Shown here one piece after another: positions 33,524 through 43,290 of a DNA stretch of 64,000 nt (positions are counted from its first letter, which is position 1; the number at the start of each line of letters is the position of its first letter). The stretch lies in NCBI RefSeq assembly GCF_024139115.2, contig NC_085140.1, positions 335,545,099 through 335,609,098 of the forward strand, read 5' to 3'. The notes beneath the pieces were generated by a model. The model did not search any database, was not told the origin of the DNA, and saw only the letters and a program-made list of their open reading frames with translations. The position numbers were made by a program, and so were the translations under genes. This DNA is from Armigeres subalbatus (lineage: Eukaryota; Arthropoda; Insecta; Diptera; Culicidae).

Positions 33524-34140
33524 ATGTCTGTAGATCAAATCGAGGATGACAAAGGCACTCGCTTCTGGGTTCTGCGTATTCCAGGGGACGGTGATTGTCT
33601 CTTTGGATCGGTAGTTCACCAGGTATATGGTGTAACACCTACCCATCATTTATTTCGGCATTATAAGCGACAGCTGAGAGAAGCAGCAGTGAATGAGATT
33701 ATGGAGAATTTTGAATTATATGCCGATCAACTTGTAATATTTGCTGAAGAATCCATTCAAGAGAATTCGTCAATGGAAGTCAAGGTTCGTAAATATCTTG
33801 AAAATATGTGGAGTGATGGTGTATGGGTCGGTGCCGACACCATAGTTGCACTTTGCAATTCTAGACCAACATTTGAAAAGGTGTAACAGCCAAAATTTAT
33901 TCCTTCTGATTCTTCGGCTACCTATAAAGCTATATATGTGGACAAAGAATCAGAAGGAATAAATTTTGGCTGTTACCCCCTTTTCAAATGTTAGTCTAGA
34001 ATTGTCCCCAAATAGCCATTACGGTATACCAAGACAACGGAAAAATCGAATTTACTCCAACACGATCCGAAAACGAGGAGTGGCCGTCCTATAAGATTTT
34101 TTCCGGGATGTCATAAATGGGATCCGCACTCATTACGACA
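33524..34140 (+). pseudogene. OTU cysteine-protease domain 1 of the retrotransposon (disrupted)
   Basis: OTU proteases cleave ubiquitin-type isopeptide bonds. From the ATG at 33524 the product shows IPGDGDCLFGSVVHQVYG at residues 19-36: the catalytic DGDC motif with Cys25. After about 100 residues comes VWVGADTIVALC, matching the central OTU segment. The domain resumes after a MITE with ITVYQDNGKIEF and ends with GIRTHYDSV, where the His (34131-34133) fits the catalytic base. Two lesions break it: the MITE (33863-33995) and loss of one T in the run at 34097-34102. With these ignored, all key OTU positions are present, so the protein was probably active when the element moved. What it deubiquitinates, if anything, is unknown. 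Confidence 0.8.
33863..33995. mobile_element. Palindromic TA-target MITE inside the OTU domain
   Basis: gaccaacatttgaaaagg, cagccaaaatttattcc and ttctgattctt on the left are inverted on the right. The target was probably the palindrome caattctagaattg, split at its central TA, which makes the inverted repeat appear to extend over 33856-34004. A half copy of the same family lies at 46497-46577. Confidence 0.75.
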
Positions 34141-34745
34141 GTGTATTGTGTTTCCGACCACAAGAGCTGCCATCTTTTGAACTTGACAATCTAGAGACAT
34201 ATAACGTCATGCTCTATAATTCAACTACCAATGTAACTGCTGTACAAGTTGGCAATGTAGATCAATCTATATTTACTGCGATACATCATCAACTGACACG
34301 TAAGATACCAACTGAGGACGAATTAAACATCTATCGGGGACTAGTTGCGAGTGAACTTGAAAACCAATCAGATACTTTCTTGAGGTCTTTTGAATTCCAC
34401 CGCGATGTGAGTCTGATTTCGATACCTATCTGTTTCGTTTGCGGATTGGTCGACATGATGGCGGCTTTGTATCCTTATCTCTAATGTCATCGCTCTTTAA
34501 AGTTAAAGTTTATATCCATAGTACATCTAAGATCACCAATCGGCTTGAGCCTATCGCTTGTGGAGGAAGGGTTGTACTTCATATTCTAGACCAAGAGCTA
34601 GATACACACAGTATATACTCCAGCGTAGTATCTCTTGAGCATCTGCATAGCACTGTACCCTCTCGACCATGTCGAAGGTTTATGCCGGACGCTATGGCTA
34701 TTGCAGCGAAGATAGCTCGAAAAGAAGAATCATCTTCCCAGGACA
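34141..34745 (+). pseudogene. Second OTU-like domain, catalytically degenerate
   Basis: After a short linker (LPSFELDNLETYNVMLYNS) a second OTU-like fold begins: VGNVDQSIFTAIHHQLTR replaces the expected DGDCLF block, so the nucleophile Cys is absent (Ser in its place). The downstream order is as in domain 1: ELNIYRGLVASELENQ, then FDTYLFRLRIGRHDGGF, SLSLMSSLFKVKVYIHS and a final HSIYSSV. An insertion of two bases near 34405-34409 shifts the frame between FHRD and ESDFDTYLF. The tandem active plus inactive arrangement suggests the second copy became a binding or structural module. The OTU relation rests on motif order only, so confidence is moderate. Confidence 0.6.
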
Positions 34746-35630
34746 CTGTTCACTCTGACGTTCCTGCTATCACAGCGCATGGAATCCGATTAGCTTCTCT
34801 GAATGTTAATGGTTGTCGAGCGAAAGCCAAGCGAGATGCAATAGATGCGTATTTGCTATCTAAAAGTGTACATATAGCAGCCCTGCAGGAAGCTAATCTT
34901 GATTGCGTGTATTGCCTAACCGCTAATTATAAATGGTATATGGGAGCAACTTCTGGTAATCGTAAACGCGGTCTAGCCATTCTAATACGGATCGGTTTAG
35001 ATGTACAGCAACCAACTACCAAGAATTTTGGATTTGGTATACAATATTTGAAGCTAACTTACAAGGTATAATTACATGATATTGCTATATTTGCTATCAG
35101 AAATTTATTAAACTATTTATAGGTTGACACCACTTCCCTCATACTGCAAATTATAAATGTTCATGGACCAAACGAAAACGCAGATAGCTTTTTTGCTGAT
35201 CTAGGTGGGGTAGTAGGTGGACTAAACCAAACAGACAATGTGATTATTATTGGCGATTTCAATAGCCATTAGAGCTGTCATGGGCTAAGTTTTGAGGAAT
35301 CTGCCTTAATTGGTAAATACGCTGGCTACGAACAATTTAATTCAAATGGCTTACAGATGAAGCTGTTTGTGGGATTATACTCTTTTGCTGTACGGAGTAC
35401 TCATGCGGTGGCGAATTCTGGATTTAAGTGGACATGGACAAATGGCCGGACTAAAACTCAGGTTGACCACATTCTGACTCACGCCAGATCCAGATTATTT
35501 TTGAAGCGGCTTCAGTGTACAACACCAAACGTAATATCCACTGACCATAAGATTTTGCTTTGTAGCATTGTGGCGAATCGGTCAGCTATGCACACTCAAC
35601 CAAATCAAAGCCGGAGGTTTAATCATCGAA
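34746..35630 (+). pseudogene. APE-type endonuclease domain of the OTU-LINE
   Basis: AP-endonuclease-like domains of non-LTR elements nick the target DNA. Here LASLNVNGCRAKAK begins near 34790 with the conserved Asn, then AALQEANLD has the catalytic Glu near 34890. After the intron at 35066-35122 come INVHGPN and IIIGDFNSH (35244-35269) with the Asp and Asn. KTQVDHIL and STDHKILL follow, with the final Asp-His near 35540. All active-site blocks are present. One nonsense codon (TAG at 35270-35272) directly follows GDFNSH. The frame across the spliced intron is continuous. Confidence 0.85.
35066..35122 (+). other. GT-AG intron in the APE domain (57 bp)
   Basis: acaag|gtataat ... tatttatag|gttgac. 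Splicing joins LKLTYK to VDTTSLILQIINVHGP in one frame. Read unspliced, a TAA stop comes at once (35069-35071). 57 bp is a usual mosquito intron size. Confidence 0.8.
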
Positions 35631-36659
35631 GTGTTCCAGTCGATCCTTCTCTCCTCAAAAATGATGTTGTGAAGCAAAATTTTATAAAAGAATTAGGTAA
35701 AAGTCGACTTTCAGTGGATTCAACAGCATCTATAAACGATCAGTGGAAAGGGCTGCGACAAAAACTACATCACGCCGCTGAGACCGTACTAAAAAAGCCC
35801 ATGCACTTCTTGGTTAATCGGGAATGTAGGAGAGCTCTCGCTAAGGTTAAAAAGTATTCGTTTTGGGTGAGCAGATCGATGAACCCCAAATGGCGCTACC
35901 GATTGATGGAAGCAAAGCAGGAATTACGGAGGGCACAACGCGAATACAAGGAGAAGCAAGTGGAAGAATTCTTCAAAGACTTACAGAAGTATCCAGCCGG
36001 GGAGCGGATAAACCGAACGTTCCGGTACCTAAAAAGATATAAGAAGAGCAAAACTAACTCCAAGCGTGGGAGAAGGATTCGCTTGAGTGATTGGCTGATT
36101 GATGCGGGCAATTCAAGTCAAATACCGAGTGACTTACCCGAATTAGTAAGTGAGGAGTTGCATGCTGGTCCTACCCTAGAGGAAATCAAATCAATAATAA
36201 TTCGGATGAAAAATGGTAAAGTTCCCGGAGTCGACGGTCTTCATACCGAGTTTTTCAAGTATTACGATGAGAATACTATAGGAGAGTTACATCAACTGTT
36301 GTCGAGAGTTTGGGAGCGTAACGAATTACCAGAAGAGTGGAAACATGTAGTAGTAGTGCCGATTCCGAAAACAAAGGATCCAAAAACTGTCGGTGACTTC
36401 CGTCGGATCTGTTTAAGTTGTACAGGGTACAAAGTGTATGCAAGCTGGATTCTGGAGAAGCTCCAGAATATTATCGGTCCACTAGGAACCCATCAGGCAG
36501 CTTTTTTGCACGGTAGATCTACCACGGACCACCTCTTTGTTCTTCAAAGAGTTTTACAGGAGTACTGGAATGAAGGGAAGCCGTTGGTTTTGATGTCGTT
36601 GGACATTGAGAAGGCATTTGATACCGTTTCTCTAGAGTCATTGCCTGCTATATTACGAG

Positions 36660-36746
36660 GTAATTTATTATATAAGCAAACTGTTAATCTCTTTAACTGA
36701 AATGAAGCCCGACTTTTTTGTAAGACGTTTTATTTTGTTGTTTTAG
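36660..36746 (+). other. GT-AG intron in the RT domain (87 bp)
   Basis: ttacgag|gtaattt ... ttgttttag|ttagagg. Splicing gives LPAILRVRGAPINFINRVL in one frame between RT motif blocks. Unspliced reading ends at a TGA at 36698-36700. The intron is phase 1, with a T-rich acceptor tract. Confidence 0.85.
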
Positions 36747-37787
36747 TTAGAGGAGCCCCAATAAACTTTATTAACCGTGTTCTCCAATGCCTAAGAGGGG
36801 AGCATATGCAGGTACTCTGGGAGGGCCAAATGACACGTCCGATGCTTCGTAATAAGGGGATTAAGCAAGGGTGCCCATTATCGCCCTTTATTTTCAATTT
36901 GATTATGGATGCTGTGTTAGAGTCTGCGGCCGAAGAAGTGAATTTGCGGCTCAATCAGGAAGGACGTTTAACGTTACCCATGATACTGGCATTCGCGGAT
37001 GACCTGATTATAATAGCCGAAACTATTGAAGATATTGAGGAAATAATTAATAAGCTAACCGAATATCTATCCTATGTTGGGCTTTCGCTTAATGAGAATA
37101 AGTGCAAAGTACTAATTCGGGAGCCGCGATCTGAAGCTATATCAGAAGTCGTAATCTGTGGGAAAACGTATAAGACCACAGAACCATTACGATACCTCGG
37201 AGTACATTTGACGGCCAGACTAGAGCGTCCACAAACTGTGCGAGCAAGATGTAAGAATGCTGTTAAAGTGACCCAAGCAATCATGCAATTTTTAAGAAAG
37301 TACAACCCATCTTGGCAGATAGGTCGAACAATCTATGAGACTGTGATTGCACCTGCGATGTTATATGGGACGCAAGTGGCCATACTTACAAAATATAGTA
37401 GAAAATCACTAAGAGGGTACGAAAAACAGATAGTTAAAGGGATGTCCAGCCTATGTCGCGATGCTGAAATAAGCAACCAGTCCGTTAACAGGTTATTGCA
37501 AAAAAGAAGGATCACCAAGAAAGTTCGCATGTACCAAATGAGGTGGTGGGGCCATGTTCGTCGTCGTCCGAGATCTCATCCAACACGTGCTGCTGCTCGT
37601 TTAAAAGCCACGAAACTTCGACCCTGTCGACCAGGTTTCACTTGGTGGGATTGCATTCAACAAAATATCAGTCACTATGGCGATTTAAATTATGCGGAGT
37701 GGAAAGAATTAGCTAATGACCGTGATAAATTTCATAAAAAATTACTGGACATTTACGATCGAGATGAGTCCGATTGCAGTGATTGGG

Positions 37788-37860
37788 GTAAGTTATAGGT
37801 TCAATGTTCGGAGAGTTCTACTCAGCAAAACCCAACATAATGTGAATTTTTTCATTCTAG
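37788..37860 (+). other. GT-AG intron at the 3' end of the OTU-LINE frame (73 bp)
   Basis: gattggg|gtaagtta ... ttcattctag|aatcc. The donor is a perfect consensus. Spliced, the frame reads DCSDWESLPDTS and stops at 37881-37883. Unspliced it stops at 37796-37798, losing only a few residues. Confidence 0.7.
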
Positions 37861-37883
37861 AATCCTTGCCTGACACATCGTAG

Positions 37884-39488
37884 TGAATATGGGAGAACAA
37901 CACATACCGTTGAAATAGTAAATGAATGTGGGGGAAATAACAGCGTTTAAGATATGAGATATTTGTTTGATTATATGTTTAAGAAATAAAATAGATAAGG
38001 TATTGTTTGTTCCACCAATCCCATTTTGTTTACATATTCGTCAAATTGATACAATTCTTACGATTCAGCATAATGTCATTGTACTTCACTTAAATAAGAA
38101 AATACAAACAAGAAACTCACCTTGTAAATCCTTACCTATCTTTACCTATGAGGCTGCGCATAGTACCACCACCCAAAGTTCGAGCGGTGCCGAAATTTGT
38201 TTATTAGGTTCTGCAGCGTCTGTATCTAACCTCAAACTGATGACTGATTAGTAGTACTTCGCGTTGGACTTGGGGGCAGCCAACCAATCACGAACTCGAT
38301 CCTTGTCGGAGTCAGTGGAAAGTACCACTGAACTGTCAAAAGAGTTCATTCGACGAGGACCGAATTCATTCGTGACGTCATGCTGCAGAACCTGATAACA
38401 CATTTGAAATGAACCATATACGTCAATGAGAGTTCATTCCGACGTCGCTCAAGCTCCGACAGCTAACCCACGCACGTCCCACAGCTTGAATGGAGCAATT
38501 TGTAATACACATCCTACCTACACATACACATTCACCGTTGTCATACACTCCAATTGCGTTTTCCCAAAATTTTCATGCAACTTTATTACGTACCTTCGCA
38601 TCTATGCATACATACCGACCCTCTATAGAATCCTATAAGACTACCGTTTACCACACCACCAACACACACCGGTAAAGTCAAACCGGATGAACGGGATGAA
38701 CACTCATGTAACAGTGTTGACAGGTGCATCAATTGATGGTAAAATTTCTTGTTTTTGGAATGGTGAAGGGGATAATATTATTCGATATATCCAATTCTGG
38801 AGGTACGAACTTGTTTGTTCTATCAAATACGATCGCAATTAAAAAAAATTATATTGTAGTTACGTAACGGAGCACAATATAGAATAGATGTATGCATATA
38901 TATATATATATATATTTTTTTTTTTCAAGTAATGCACTAAAACATTATCTCTATTGAACCGGACACTTTATTAACTGGAATCACTGCAAACATAAAAAGT
39001 GTTTCTTCCAAGCAAGGTCATTCAATGCATATCGATTCACTACTATGGATACACATCATATGCACTTTCCACAATCTCGCCAAACGCCAATACTCCAGTC
39101 ACATCCAATCTACAATACAAGCATAGATCCATATAATTGTCGACCGATTCCGCTATCATCCGCACACCACCGAAGCTCGTGCCTGCGCCGTGTACTCATT
39201 TTTCCTACATATACATACACACTTCCTCAATCTCAACCCACGTTAACGCTGATCTGCTGATCAAGCTGCGGCAAGCCGCTGATACCATGCAGAAAAGATT
39301 AATTTTCTCCACCTTCCACTGGAAAGATCACACATATTTCATGACACACCACTAACGCCTTCTATAATAATCACTTCAAACATCCTACACTTAATTTATC
39401 TTGATCTAAAACCAATTTTATTCGCTATTTAAACCACACGAGAAAGAAAATCAAACGCGACGCTTGGCAGTGCTCTCAGTGGAAAGTT
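37884..39488. other. 3' flank of the OTU-LINE and right part of the 7 kb insertion
   Basis: No coding region recognised. 38890-38930 is an AT microsatellite followed by a T run. cctacctacacatacacattc-type phrases recur at 38510-38545 and 39205-39230. 39300-39488 could be the 5' UTR of a minus-strand element ending at 39488 (inference from the 23 bp duplication). The OTU-LINE 3' end could not be placed. Confidence 0.35.
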
Positions 39489-39511
39489 CTCACAGGCCTC
39501 TAATTACAATT
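39489..39511. repeat. 23 bp direct repeat, right (candidate target duplication)
   Basis: Identical to 32431-32453. Confidence 0.8.
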
Positions 39512-40074
39512 GAGCACAAATTACCTTTTTCTCAGACTAATATCACACGTTCACAATTTTTTGTCGAACGGTGTTCGGCCTCTTGGAACGTCTAAAGAAC
39601 AATGAATATAATTAACAATGGCTGCTCGTGATTTTCGTCCACTAACACTAACCGTGTTCTTTTCTATGTACTACTCAGATTACTTAGCACTTTGCTTAAG
39701 GCCACTTCACCACTTGGTACTTAATCAATTAAATCAAATCTTGTAATTTGAACTAATAGGGAAAACACCGACGCGCACTACTACTCTCTGTCGTGGTTGT
39801 AGAGGGACTGAATTCCTCGGGCTCAAAACCGAGCTCTCAAGAAGGAAGTACGACACAGCAACGAGCACTCGGAGTTGCCTATCTGTCTGGCCAACCTTCC
39901 ATGTTCCACCTGTTGGCAGATGAGAGAAGCTGGTGAGCTCTCTGTTTTGCTCACGCTCAAACCGCTGTAAGGTGATGGCTACTCAGTGTCGGAGTACACG
40001 GCGTGTTTGACGGGACAGGAATATTGTACTTGCGGTAGAGCCGACAAGTAACAGATTTGGAACCACCGGTTACA
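39512..40074 (-). mobile_element. LTR-like sequence, possibly continuing 31250-32453
   Basis: On the minus strand it starts TGTAACCGGTGGTTCC at 40074, resembling the start of an LTR. If the 7 kb insertion is removed, this stretch joins directly to the GC-rich minisatellite block on the left. No second LTR, primer-binding site or gag/pol is visible, so this is a weak call. Confidence 0.3.
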
Positions 40075-40790
40075 TTCGGTCGAAAGTTATTCGGCATGAA
40101 GCCAAGGATGTTATCGATCATTTAGTAAATCTGCCTTCGATCATTTAGTAGTTTGTCAATAACTCATTCCAGATACTAAATTTCAAAATATGTTGTATGG
40201 TGGACTTCTAGTGCAAAGGTTTATCTACAACTCTGCCTAACAGTTCGTTGTTTGAATTTCACTAATAACGGAGCTATAGTGCTAGTAGCAGTAACTTAGA
40301 CTAAATGATTGCATATTTTGTTATCATTTAGTATAAGTATAGCAACTAGCACCGTAACTCCTTTTATAGTGGATTTCGAACATCGACCTGTTACGGAGAG
40401 TTGTAGAAAAACCTTCGAACTAAAAGTCCACCATACAATACATTTTGAAATTAGGCCTCTGGAATGGGTTATTGACAAACTACTAAATGATCGAAGGCAG
40501 ATTACTAAATGATCGATAACATCCTTGCATGAAGCCATTTGGCCCTAGTCGAATAAGTTAGGGCAAAGGTCATCTATGCGAATTCCATTTGGCTGAATTG
40601 AACTTATGGCCGAAACGGATATTAGGCCGAAAGTGTCATTTGGCTGAAAGTGACATATGACAGAAAAACACATGCTGCCAAAGGAAAAGGAACACTTGAC
40701 TACCCATTCCTCACTTCTCATTTAGCTTAATGGTTATTCGACCCATTGATTGGGCTTAATGACCTTTGGCCTAAAACATAAACGGTAGCC
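40075..40790. repeat. TTTGGCC-type minisatellite remnant, split by a MITE
   Basis: ttcggtcgaaagttattcgg at the left edge and catttggccctagtcgaat, ggccgaaacggatattagg, gtcatttggctgaaag on the right resemble the units of 13764-14550. A hAT-like MITE occupies 40103-40527. Confidence 0.55.
40103..40527. mobile_element. hAT-like foldback MITE, 425 bp
   Basis: The terminal arms (about 140 bp) start caaggatgttatcgatc and are imperfect inverses. Exact 8 bp target duplication catgaagc at 40095-40102 and 40528-40535. The caagg start fits hAT ends. Confidence 0.85.
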
Positions 40791-41785
40791 ATATGACTAC
40801 CAAGCCTGTAAGTAGAGCATTAGTTTGGGTAACATCTCAAATGAATTTATTTGAAAGGTGCAACATGCACAAGATCTCTAGGGAGATGTTGATACTCACA
40901 TGGACATGTTGGATTGCTATAGGTTTAGTTAGGAATCAAGTACAGAAGATATATGCTGCCGAAGACCCAAAGACCCCAAAGTAAAGAAGGACATCATGCC
41001 ACGTTGTTACCGATGGCCTTGAATATCCAATAATAATAATACTGTAGGTCCATATGTGTTTTGTGGATCTGTATAACAAAAAACTTTCGTAAAATGTATT
41101 TAAAGCAACTATAGAATGGCCTTTAGGATGTTTTGGAGGCATTAAAGTAGTTTTAAGTACAATACTGACACAAATCCCATATATGTAATTGAATCATATT
41201 GAATAACTTCGATCATTAGGGATTATATCAGGATCGGCGTAACTGGGCGTAACAGGGGCGTAACTGTATTGATCGATTCCTCTTAATTGATTTTATATTT
41301 TGTTGATAACTCAATTGTTTCAAAAGCTACAATCGTAATTATTGATTCTGGTGCAAGATACAATCATCATTTATCACGCCAAACCATTAAATCATCGACG
41401 AAACTAGCGCAATTCGGTACAATAATAAAAAGAAAACATCGACGAAGAGAAATCGATCTATGCAGTTACGCCCATATGAAACTAAGCGCGAGATATGTAA
41501 AATTTAAAGATCGTCCTGCGTATTTACGGGTTAAGCTTATTACGCATTGCAAGAAAAATTTGGAATCCAGGATAATTCAAAGCGCCTCCACTGAATATTT
41601 TCCTGGTAAATGATCAAAGGCAGCTATTGTGAAATTTGCAATGTTATGTTTATATTTATTTATGACATTTCGTCCTGATTCATTCAACGCGAAATGAACA
41701 ATTCCAAAAAATATTTTACTGCACATAAAACGATGTCTTGCCGAACAGAAAAAAAAATCAGTTATATTTAAAGTTTACGAGTTTT
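40791..41785. other. Unassigned DNA
   Basis: A 108-codon plus frame (41287-41613) has no recognised domain. A short tandem phrase cgtaactgggcgtaac lies near 41240. Nothing else seen. Confidence 0.3.
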
Positions 41786-41789
41786 CGGG

Positions 41790-42040
41790 CCGCAGGAACT
41801 ATGCCCAAGGATTTGACAAACCGTCCTCTGGTCAATGCAAGTTGTTGGGATGGTTTAGGATGGGATTGGGTTTGAAAATGAGCTCTGTTAAACTTCTTTT
41901 AAAACCTACATTTATCCACGACTAGGCACTACTAAAGCGATCGAGTGCCGCTTAAAGTACGCTAGCCCGAATCTTGGCGTTGGGTGAGACCTGACTCGAG
42001 AGCTCCTCGGCGAGAGGTGGCAGGCTCAATAAGCCGTCTG
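41790..42040 (+). mobile_element. LINE family 1, 5' UTR fragment
   Basis: Similar in order to 61488-61760: gcaggaactatgcccaagg, tttgacaaaccgtcct, gggattgggtttgaaaatg, ctctgttaaacttct, ccgcttaaagt and ggcaggctcaataagccg. It continues after two MITEs at 42654 with aaccaaccgatacgaa. No coding region follows with confidence. Confidence 0.65.
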
Positions 42041-42442
42041 CAGGGAATCAATTTTTCTGAAATGCGCATGCGAAACAAGCGACAAAAAAGAACCAACGAC
42101 AAAGCTTTGTTTTTGTCGAAGATAATAATGACAAAGATTCGAAAATTTTTGTCACTAACAAAAAAGAAGACAATCTTGTGGCTAACTTTTCATTATTTCT
42201 AGAGCAAATTTCGGTTTTAGGCTATCATAGTTTCTGCTTTTATGGAAATATTCGAGAATCGAACAATGATTACAAAATTAGCATCGTATTTTCGAAAATA
42301 TCAGAGCATGCTAGGTAAATCATTCTTGTCATATTGTGTTCGGGTTCTGATAAAGGTTTGTCGCTAGGTGCGTTTGTCAGTAACAAACTCTGTTGACGAC
42401 AAAGGGTATATTGTTAGGCGTTGCTCGAATATTGATTCCCTG
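42041..42442. mobile_element. hAT-like MITE, 402 bp, first of two in a LINE 5' UTR
   Basis: Termini cagggaatcaat / attgattccctg. Exact 8 bp duplication gccgtctg at 42033-42040 and 42443-42450. Internal gacaaag / ctttgtc words are inverted between the halves. The terminus matches the CAGNG pattern of hAT elements. Confidence 0.85.
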
Positions 42443-42457
42443 GCCGTCTGTAAAACC

Positions 42458-42653
42458 AATAGAGGTAATAAACTATAGAGGACGATTGTCGCTGCGGTTC
42501 CCTTTGTTATCGTTCCCAAACATGTTGGGTACCTATCTGTCAAAACGTTCTGATTTTTCCTTAGTTGACATTTAGTGCCCTATCTTCGCCAGCAAAAGAT
42601 GTTACGCCAGTGACGACAGCGACAATCTTCCTCTATAGTTTATTACCTCTATT
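42458..42653. mobile_element. hAT-like MITE, family M1, copy 2 (196 bp)
   Basis: Terminal inverted repeats of about 35 bp starting aatagaggtaataaac. Exact 8 bp duplication gtaaaacc at 42450-42457 and 42654-42661. The core matches 27206-27403, but the outer 20 bp of the termini differ between the two copies while staying self-matching within each. Confidence 0.85.
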
Positions 42654-42661
42654 GTAAAACC

Positions 42662-43015
42662 AACCGATACGAAGTGGGGCATCCTCCGCGTACATCGTAC
42701 ATCAACTCCAGCATACATTGGCACCTCAAACAAAAAGTCCAATGCGTTTCGGGTTAGTTGACTCTTCAGCCAGGTACTAATTATTATTCAATCTTTTCAT
42801 GTCTGTGTACGTCAAATCATTGGACTTCACGGCAGCTGATTTGTTGTTATGTTTGAACTGCATTCAACGCACACTATGTGTGATTTGTTCTATGCGGGGA
42901 TTTCCCTCTGCGCGTTATTTCCGCGAAGCTATCCAAATTTTTCTTTTTCTCCGTAATACCGTCCCTGGCGTCTGTTTTCCAAGGCTTCCAAAAATTAAAA
43001 CTGCTGATTATGGAT
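42662..43015. other. Unassigned DNA after the two MITEs
   Basis: A 73-codon frame (42799-43020) has no motif. The first ~30 bases continue the LINE 5' UTR fragment. Confidence 0.3.
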
Positions 43016-43019
43016 CATG

Positions 43020-43290
43020 AATTATGAACCCGAGTTGCCCAGGAACCCCAAAAATATCATTCCTATCACTGATTTGTGAAATCATGAAATTTGGATTGTC
43101 GCACGACCTATTTTGGCTCAATTTAGGAAATAGCCATTCCAAAAGATTGTGGCCGGATTCAACTCGAGTGGCCCAGGGACCCTAAAACTTTCATTTCCAT
43201 CAATGTTTTGTGAAATCATGAAGGTTGAGGTGTCACACGACCTGTTTCGACTTAAATTGGTAAATGGCCACTTTTTCCGGGGACAACTGA
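43020..43290 (+). repeat. Tandem pair of ~130 bp units
   Basis: Two units share cgagt.gcccagg.accc, ttgtgaaatcatgaa, tcgcacgacct.tttt/gac and aaatggccacttt-type ends. Only two units are present. Confidence 0.65.

Larger units (their letters stand above)
35631..37883 (+). pseudogene. Reverse transcriptase and C-terminal region of the OTU-LINE
   Basis: The RT copies element RNA at the nicked target. Visible blocks are IIIRMKNGKVPGVDGLHTEF, EWKHVVVVPIPKTKDPKTV, GDFRRICLSCTGYKV, HQAAFLHGRSTTDHLF and MSLDIEKAFDTVSLESLPA. After the intron at 36660-36746 come NKGIKQGCPLSPFIFNLIMD, then LAFADDLIII with the FADD catalytic box intact (36992-37003), and LSLNENKCKVL. The C-terminal part ends RMYQMRWWGHVRRRPRSHP and ends past the intron at 37788-37860 with a TAG at 37881-37883. 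No lesion lies in this segment. By its C-terminal style it looks RTE-like. The clade is unverified. Confidence 0.85.
32454..39488 (-). mobile_element. 7,035 bp insertion bracketed by a 23 bp direct repeat
   Basis: The left edge starts with four agctt/ttagc units, which on the minus strand form a (GCTAA)n tail, as at the 3' end of some mosquito LINEs and SINEs. This suggests a minus-strand retroposon whose 3' end is at 32454 and whose 5' end is at 39488, with a 23 bp target duplication typical of target-primed insertion. The plus-strand OTU-LINE would then be nested inside. The duplication is seen directly. The nesting order is inference. Confidence 0.55.

Noticed and set aside
33879..34140. 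An intron beginning at gtgtaacag in the first OTU domain
   Set aside because: The interval is filled by a palindromic MITE with its TA target, which explains the break directly.
34407..34440. An extra intron starting gtgagtct in the second OTU domain
   Set aside because: It has a good donor but no acceptor AG that restores the frame. A two-base insertion explains the shift better.
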